From the NCBI GenBank assembly GCA_024291935.2, contig CM044307.1, positions 98,771,461-98,835,460 of the forward strand: a DNA stretch of 64,000 nt. The letters run 5' to 3'. Positions within the stretch are counted from its first letter, which is position 1, and every line of letters begins with the position of its first letter. A program made the position numbers and the translations under genes. This document shows positions 57,409-64,000 of this stretch, one piece after another. The notes under the pieces are model-generated. The model was not told the origin of the DNA. It saw only the letters and a program-made list of their open reading frames with translations, and ran no database searches. Source of the DNA: Okapia johnstoni (lineage: Eukaryota > Chordata > Mammalia > Artiodactyla > Giraffidae).

Positions 57409-57803
57409 TGTCTGAGGAGACACATGTGCTGACAAAACAAGAGATTTTATTGGGAAAGGGCACTCGGGTGGAGAGCAGTAGGGTAAGGGAACCCAGGAGA
57501 ACAGCTCTGCTCCCAGTCTCAGGTTTTATGGTGATGGGATTAGTTTCCAGGTTGTCTTTAGCCAATCATTCTGACTCAGAGTCCTTCCTGGTTCATCCAA
57601 GATGGAAGCCAGAGGAAAGGATTCTGGGAGGTAGTCGGACATGTGGTGTCTCCTTTTGACCTTTCCTGAACTCTTCTGGTTGGTGGAGGCTTATTAGTTC
57701 TGTGTTCCTTACCAGGACCTCCTGTCCTAAAACAACTCATGCAAATGGTTACTATGGTGGCTGGCCAGGGTAGATGGTTTCTGTGAGTTTGCTTCCCCTA
57801 ACA
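57409..57803 (-). mobile_element. Solo LTR of a bovine-type endogenous retrovirus (BTLTR1-like), antisense
   Basis: The 395-base block begins near tgtctgaggagacac and ends cttcccctaaca, the reverse of a TG...CA LTR. The motif tttatt in gagattttattggg is a reversed AATAAA signal. Blocks such as ggttttatggtgatgggattag, ccaatcattctgactcagag, aggattctgggaggta and aacaactcatgcaaatgg match an LTR family I know from cattle genomes. No internal retroviral genes are present, so it is a solo LTR. I could not find a clean six-base duplication at the edges. Confidence 0.75.
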
Positions 57804-58606
57804 TTACTGACAAAGAGCCTATGGTTTCCTTAACTCTTACAATGGAAGGTTGCTTGTGCCTTTTGTTTGAGAGTAAAACATCTTTAGTAAATTTTTGGCA
57901 GTGCAAATATTATAAGCACAAACTGAACTTGAATTTAAATAAATCTTAATAAACCCCACTGATCTGTTTTTATGATCATTGTCAATGCAAGTGTCCTCCT
58001 CAACATTTTAATTTGTGAATAAACCACAGTTTCTTGTCTTTTTTTTTTTTTAGCTTTATTTAGCTTTACATAAAGGTAAGTGAAAAAGTTGGGATATAAA
58101 GTTGTGTGATGATTTTAATCCAGTTATTTGTCTCTGTGTATATATGTGTATTAAATGTGTCTTTGGATAATAACGTGATTTTAAATCCAGCTATGCTAAT
58201 TTTCTTACCATTCATGCTAGCTATTCCTACTATCTTTTCTTAATCTTTACATATAAAGGAATACCATCTAAATCTTTTAAATCTAAGTGTCTATTACTTA
58301 GAAATGCTGGTTAACACATCGTTGTCTATGGTTCCTAAGAATATTCAGGTAGACAGTGGTCTGTTAATCATCATTCTTTAATTGTATTTTTCTAAATATA
58401 TGTGAAATTATCAAACTATTCTGTTGTATAGCCTGAATGTCAGTATATTTTTGCAAAAAATTAATGAAGTCGTTATCTAAAAAATCTGCTCACATTAAGA
58501 TATCTATGTCTTTGTTATTCCCTTGCCTGGCAACTTAAGTAATGCCGTCACAAAATGAAAGAAAGTTGTTTGATAGAATCTATTCTTAGAGAATTCATGC
58601 TATCCC
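57804..58606. other. A+T-rich intron stretch
   Basis: I see no gene and no clear repeat apart from a T-run at about 58040-58051. The sequence is mostly A+T. Confidence 0.4.
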
Positions 58607-58615
58607 TAAAGGGCA

Positions 58616-58829
58616 TAGGGCTTCCCAGGTGGCGCTAGTTGTAAATAACCCACTTACCAATCCAGGAGAGGGAAGAGACCCAAGTTTGATCGCTGGATTG
58701 GGAAGATCCCCCGGAGAAGAGAATGGCAACCTACTCCAATATTCTTGCCTGGAGAATCCCATGGACGGAGCAGCCTGGTGGGTCCCAGGCAAAGAATCAG
58801 AAATGGCTAAAATGACTTAACACACATGT
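58616..58829 (+). repeat. Bov-tA SINE with target-site duplication
   Basis: The copy starts tagggcttcccaggtggcgctag, has gggaagatcccccggagaag and ttcttgcctggagaatcccatgg, and ends gacttaacacacatg. The nine bases taaagggca flank it exactly (58607-58615 and 58830-58838). Confidence 0.96.
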
Positions 58830-58838
58830 TAAAGGGCA

Positions 58839-59650
58839 CTACATATATTTCTACTTTCTCATAAAGTCTTTATTTAATGACTGTGTTATTTATCACTATT
58901 GTAAAAACTCTACATGACATTGTAGCTCCTGTCATCAAAGTGGGGTGTGGGACTCTATCCCCATTTTGAATCTGAGTTGACTTTGAAATTTGCTTCTAGC
59001 AATAGAATATAGTTGAAGAGACAGTGTAAGAATTCTGAGCCTAGTAGTTTTCCCCCTTGCTGCTCTTGGGAATAAGCCTGGGTTGGCTGACTGGATAACG
59101 AACGGCACATAACTCAGGTCCCCCACCAACAGCTACTGACTGCCACACTCACTCAAATGCCATATGATATCAGTCACTGATACCAGTGCAATGTAGTTAT
59201 TTGAGGGAGACCAGCCAAGATCAAGTGAACAACTGCTCATCTGTGCTCAGCCCACATTGTCAACCCACAGTATCATGAGCTAAAAAAATGATTTACTGCA
59301 TTTTTGGTAATGTATTTTATAGCAGATGCTAACCGATACTCATATGTAGTACATTTTCATAATAGTGTTACAAAGTTTATTTCCAGTAAGTTTATTACTA
59401 AAATTTATTTTTTCTATACATTTTGAAATATTATGGTATTCACATCAGTGTAGTTTTTCTGAAATTCATTTTATCCTGGCAGATGGATTGCAAAGGAATG
59501 CTTTATAATTCTTTTTACCAGTGGATGTGTATTAAAATCTTTTAAGTCCCTTCCGTGTCTTCTCTTTTAGGAAAAATGTTGGGCTTGTAGATCTTGGGCT
59601 TCTGTTTACTAGATATTATTTTCTTATTACCTTTAGCTATTTAAGTCTGA
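58839..59650. other. Unassigned intron stretch
   Basis: No gene is recognised. The block around 58935-59130 is somewhat richer in G+C, but its minus-strand frame (64 codons) has no recognisable domain. Confidence 0.4.
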
Positions 59651-59666
59651 GTATAAATACCAGTTT

Positions 59667-60259
59667 TGTTGTTGTTGTTCAGTTGCTCAGTCATGTCCAG
59701 CTCTTTGTGACCCCATGGACTGCATCATGCTAGGCTTCCCTGTCCTTCACTGTCTCCCAGAGTTTGCTCAAACTCATGTCCACTGAGTTGGTGATACTGT
59801 TTAACCATCTCATCCTCTACTGTCCTCTTCTTTTGCCTTCAGTTTTTCCCAGCATCAGGGTCTTTTTCCAATGAGTCAGCTCTCAGCATCAGGTGGCCAA
59901 AGTATTGGAGCTTCAGCTTCAGTGGCAGACCTTCCAGTGAATATTCAGGGTTGATTTTCTTTAGGATTGACTGATTTGGTCTTCTTGCTGTCCAAGGGAC
60001 TCTCGAGAGTAATCTCTAACACCACAATTCAAAAGCATCAATTCTTTGGTGATCAGCCTTCTTTTTGGTCCAACTCTCACATCTGTACATGACTACTGGA
60101 AAAACCATAGCTTTGACTACATGGACCTTTGTTGGCAAAATGATGCCTTTGCTTTTTAATATGAAGTCTAGATTTTTCATAGCTTTCCTTCCAGAAAACA
60201 AGTATCTTTTAATTTCATGGCTGCATTCACTGCCAATGGTGATTTTGGAGCCCCCCCAA
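59667..60259 (-). mobile_element. BovB (RTE) LINE 3' fragment, antisense, with 14-bp target-site duplication
   Basis: The + strand opens gttgttgttgttcagttgctcagtcatg and runs through the conserved 3' region to gtgattttggagccccccc. Fourteen bases, ataaataccagttt, flank it exactly (59653-59666 and 60260-60273). On the minus strand only GSECSHEIKRYLFSGRKAMK-like polymerase sequence remains before frame breaks. Confidence 0.97.
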
Positions 60260-60837
60260 ATAAATACCAGTTTATGAAGTGATAATGGCAGGGTGAAACT
60301 GAGAGAAAATACTGATAAATTGCTCATAAATTTTGAAAGTTGTCTCTTGGTCCCTCTGGGCCTCAAGGGCTATGTTCTCACACAGAAGGTTGACGCCAAA
60401 TTTGTTGTCTTTATTCTAAAGTATAAAGATACTCATTGGAAATCTAGACTTCTTTAAATTAAGACTATATTGGTTTGACTCAGTGTTTAAAGTTCATAAC
60501 TCTAGAAACAATTGAAAAACTTTCTCTGAAAATTTTATAGTGGAAAGAATATTACAGAATGTTGAATTGGTATAATAAAAAATAAAATAATAAAAGTGAA
60601 AGTCTTACTATTATAATTCCTTTTCTAAAATAACATTAAATATCTGAATATTAGGAAATGGCTTTTTAAAAAAAAAATTCCCTAGACATTGTGAAAGTAA
60701 GCATTTAAACATTTGAATTATTTGAGTTGAAAATAAGAAATGATTGCTTCTGAAAGTAAGATTTTTACAAATCTTAAAGTGATTTAACATTTTTACACTT
60801 TCTTTGGACAGTGAAAGATTAACAATGATTAAATTCT

Positions 60838-61114
60838 CTCCGACTCAATGGACATGGGTTTGGGTGGACTCCGGGAGTTGGTGATGGACGGGGAGGCCTG
60901 GCATGCCGCGGTTCATGGGGTCACAAAGAGTCGGACCGGAAAAGGCAATGGCAACCCACTCCAGTACTCTTGCTTGGGAAATCTCATGGGCGGAGGAGCC
61001 TGGTAGGCTGCAGTCCATGGGGTTGCTAAGAGTCGGACACGACTGAAGCGACTTAGCAGGAGCAGCAGCAGCAAAGAGTCGGACACAACTGAGCGACTGA
61101 ACTGAACTGAACTG
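60838..61114 (+). mobile_element. BovB 3' tail fragment, split by a Bov-A SINE
   Basis: The BovB tail starts ctccgactcaatggacatggg and ends actgagcgactgaactgaactgaactg. Seven bases, aaattct, flank it (60831-60837 and 61115-61121). A SINE is inserted at 60937-61072. Confidence 0.93.
60937..61072 (+). repeat. Bov-A monomer SINE nested in BovB
   Basis: The copy runs ggaaaaggcaatggcaaccc, ccagtactcttgcttggg, gagcctggtaggctgcagtcc, gctaagagtcggacacgactgaagcgac and ends in agcagcagc. Twelve bases, aaagagtcggac, of the host BovB flank it exactly (60925-60936 and 61073-61084). Confidence 0.96.
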
Positions 61115-61344
61115 AAATTCTAAATGTTTAGACTTCATTTAGCATTATCAAATATTTAAAGCTCTTTTTTTTCTGACTTTTCATAGGATACATCTTAAAC
61201 TTTTTTTTTTAAACAAATGCGTTCATTTTGATATCTGAACAATGAGATACTGATTAAGGGAAATTCGAACCTACATCTTTCTGATAAATTTGGAGAGGAT
61301 TTCAGGCATGAAAATTGGAACAAGACAATTTTACATACAAATAC

Positions 61345-61510
61345 TAGCCCTTCCATTTATAAAGGGGGTAACCTTGAATATATCCTTTAACCTCTCTGTG
61401 TTCCATGTTCTTTCCCTCTAAAATGGAGATTATAAGATGACCATCATGAAATTTTTTTAAGAGTTATATATCTGTGCCTAGAATAAATTGAGCCTTTAAA
61501 AATAATAACT
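61345..61510 (+). repeat. MIR SINE
   Basis: The copy reads cccttccatttataaagggggtaaccttgaatatatcctttaacctctctgtgttcc, ctctaaaatggagattataa and atctgtgcctagaataaattgagcc, in sense MIR order. Confidence 0.8.
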
Positions 61511-63250
61511 TGTATACTCTAAGATTTTGGTTTCAATTTTCTTTGAAATCATATGATAATTGTGGGATTTATGTTTTATTCTTCATGTGATGATTGCATG
61601 GAATAAGATGCCTGCAACAAAAAATTTCAAAAAAATATCGAGTCTCATTAATTAAACAACTAAAAAAATTTTTTTAACCAATTATGTTATCTTTAAATAT
61701 TCAGCAATGCTTTAATGAGGAATTTAAAATATCATCATTTTGGTTTCCAAAAGTTTCTTCTGTCTAAATTTTGAACCATTATCTTTAGTTAAATATGACA
61801 TCTCTTGGATTTTTTAAGGGCAAGAAAAAAAATAAGATTTTGGAAAATATCTGCCTTGGATAATCTTTTCCTCACAGGAATTAATCATATTTAAATGTTA
61901 TTACAAAAAAAAATAAATGGTCAGATATAAAACCATGTCTTAAAACTGGGGATAATAAAAATCTGTATTATGTAGATGTAATATTTAGATGGAAAATGAT
62001 CCACCCCACAAACTTGTATTTACAATGCTATGGAGTTGGTTACGTTTCTGTGACACAAAGTTGATGAGTTTTGTTTGCTTTTTTTTTTAAGTATCTTTGT
62101 AAGGATGTGAGTGAAAAAGTTCACATTAGGTACCAAATGTTACCTGTGCATTTTGCCAAAAGACATTTTGCATTTGAGACAAAATACAGTCTATATTTAT
62201 TTCATGGGTTTAAGAATTTCAAGGGGTCACTTCTATGGAAGAGTTCCAAAGGGAGTTAGGAATCTGGCCTGTGATTTTTACTTTTGGCAGTGGCTTCTGA
62301 AATAAAATACAATAGCTTACAATATTTCAAAAAGTTATCCGTCATTCACACTGGAAAGTACACTGCAGTATTTTAAGCTCTGGAGTATGGCTTGAAAAAT
62401 TTGCTGTTCATGGGAGGTGGAAAAGATGAAAAGAAAATGCAAATTGGAGACGGGAGTTTTAGGAGGGATTAGGTCCCATGTGGATGAAGAATCTGACTCA
62501 AAATACGTATGTTCCAGGAAATGTTTCGGAAGGACTGTGTTGTTAATTAAGATTTCCAAAGGTTCAGCAATACCTCAGGTTCTCAGCAAGTATAATGTAT
62601 ACAGCCACCATGTTAAAAGTTAATATCTAAGACTCCAGCTGTTTACATACACAATTGATTCACCAGGAGAAATGGTGAGAAAGCAGCTCTGTTGAAGACA
62701 GATTGGGAACTCACAGTCATATTTTATTACCACTATCTCATTGTGGTTTTTCACACTGTGGGAATTCTGCTTCCAGAACTAGGGGAGCCTCTCTACTCTC
62801 ATTTCAGTCTGACCACTTTTCTTCAGGGAAAGCAAAAAGCTCACAAATCAAAATTTTGTTCCTGGTGAACCCCAGGAAAATATTTAAAAAGAAAATCCTG
62901 CTATATAAGCATGCTTATCCACATAACAATAGCTGCTCTACCCAAACCCAAACCAATCCAAATAAAATCTTACAAAATCTCATTAAGTATACAACCTCAT
63001 GTTCAGTGCTTAGCAGAGGAGTTAATTACCCTGGATGATTCTGTTTTCAGTTCCTACTGAGGGAGATGTGAGCTTCTTTACCCCAGCCTAAGATCATAAA
63101 TCTTTTGTGTTGATTGACTGGCATTACAAGTTGGTGTGCATTTCTCCTAGTTTATTTTCATTACAACTGTAGAAAGTGTAGCTCCTTCCTCTATTTTCAA
63201 ATGAGTAAAATTGTATCATTCACAATAGAAGAGTTTCAGTCATCCCATCC
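61511..63250. other. Unassigned intron stretch
   Basis: I see no gene and no repeat family that I recognise. There are A- and T-runs. The short + frames at 62071-62305 and 62417-63038 have no recognisable domain. Confidence 0.4.
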
Positions 63251-63263
63251 AAAAATGAAAACT

Positions 63264-63382
63264 GCTGCTGCTGCTGCTAAGTCACGTTGGTCGTGTCTGA
63301 CTCTGGGCGACCCCATAGATGGCAGCCACCAGGCTCCTCTGTCCCTGGGATTCTCCAGGCAAGAACACTGGAGTGGGTTGAG
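63264..63382 (-). repeat. Bov-A monomer SINE, antisense, with target-site duplication
   Basis: The copy starts gctgctgctgctgctaagtcacg, has gactctgggcgaccccatagatggcag and gggattctccaggcaagaacactggagtggg. The ten bases aatgaaaact flank it exactly (63254-63263 and 63383-63392). Confidence 0.95.
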
Positions 63383-63392
63383 AATGAAAACT

Positions 63393-64000
63393 AGTAGTTG
63401 TAAAGAACTCATTGAGATACCTCTTCTTTCTTTAAGAGAAGAGAATAAAATTTCAGTTGAGCTCTGATTTATCTTCAGTTCATGAAACTTTTAGCATATT
63501 TTATCATACTTTACACTTTCCTTGGAATGCAGTTATATTCCCAAATTGCAACCTTTAGAAATTATAAGTCCCTAGAAACTATTGCAAATGTGTCTCAGAA
63601 ACAATTTAAAATATAACTCCAATCTTCAAATTTCTCAGTTTTGTCTAAGAGAAATATATAGTCCCTTGAGATATGTCTTTTGGCCCTCAAGGCAAATGTT
63701 CTGTGACAGAGCTAATAATTTTTCAGGCTTAAGGAAAATCGGATGTGACTTTTGAAAGAACAATTTTTTGAGTGATGGCAAGAACTAAATTGATAACCTT
63801 TTTTGCTGTATCTTTCTGATATTCATGACAACATTTGAAATGACTTAACCTTGAATTTGAACTGTGACATGCCTCATTATCCTTCTATTTCTCTTTTCCT
63901 CTTGCTCACACTGTCGCTGTTTTCATTATTTTTATGCTTAATTGTATTTCCTCATGAGTTGAATCAGTTCCTGCTAACAAGTAAAGGGCATTTAAAATAT
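63393..64000. other. Right edge, A+T-rich intron
   Basis: I see no gene or repeat that I can name in the last 600 bases. Confidence 0.4.

Larger units (their letters stand above)
38619..64000 (+). other. NAV3: NAV3 intron after the first coding exon (partial)
   Basis: The bases from the donor to the right edge show no second NAV3 exon: the expected IYTDW / HYLAKSGHKRL coding sequence of the calponin-homology domain is absent from every frame. The intron is thus longer than 25.3 kb. It carries the L1, BovB, SINE, MIR, L2, hAT and LTR copies listed separately. Confidence 0.75.

Noticed and set aside
60016..60366. 116-codon minus-strand frame
   Set aside because: Its second half is BovB polymerase remnant and its first half is flanking DNA.

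Overview
The window is mammalian and comes from a ruminant, most likely a bovid. It is about two-thirds A+T, has no long open reading frames, and is full of repeats restricted to ruminants: BovB (RTE) LINE fragments, Bov-tA and Bov-A2 SINEs, tRNA-derived CHR-type SINEs and one bovine-type ERV LTR. Under these lies an older layer of MIR, L2, L1M and hAT copies. Nothing resembles bacterial, phage or plasmid DNA. There are no operons, no CRISPR arrays and no true tRNA or rRNA genes.

The one protein-coding element I can support is a single exon on the + strand at 38370-38612. It encodes the first 81 residues of neuron navigator 3 (NAV3), from a good-context ATG to a GT splice donor exactly in phase. 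The window is therefore the 5' end of the NAV3 locus (human 12q21; by synteny I expect cattle chromosome 5 or sheep chromosome 3). About 38 kb lies upstream, as intergenic DNA or an intron of a longer isoform, and at least 25 kb of the following intron lies downstream. I did not find the next exon, which should start the calponin-homology domain.

Layout. 1-12.7 kb is old, mostly unassigned DNA with MIR and L2 relics, one Bov-tA, one Bov-A2 and one CHR-type SINE. 12.7-15.6 kb holds two BovB copies facing each other, an L1 3' end and a short BovB. 16-19.5 kb has SINEs, a 79-bp TA repeat and a G-quadruplex motif. 21.7-23.5 kb is an antisense L1 broken by a SINE and a BovB. 25.9-31.5 kb is sparse, with four Bov-tA copies. 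32.6-34.9 kb is an old L1 split by a BovB. About 34.9-41.5 kb, around the NAV3 exon, is free of ruminant-specific insertions. 41.5-44.6 kb has an L1 with a SINE inside it and a 1.55-kb BovB with reverse-transcriptase remnants, inserted in a MIR. 46.9-64 kb is intron with MIR, MER20 and L2 relics, several SINEs with clear target-site duplications, a solo ERV LTR and a BovB carrying a nested Bov-A.

I found no undescribed multi-gene system. The most useful leads are the NAV3 first coding exon with a tiny upstream reading frame, the repeat-poor zone around it, the BovB and SINE inverted pairs, the G-quadruplex motif, and several insertions dated relative to each other by nesting. Repeat family names come from recognising consensus sequences, not from a database search, and most repeat ends are good to about 10 bases unless a target-site duplication is given.
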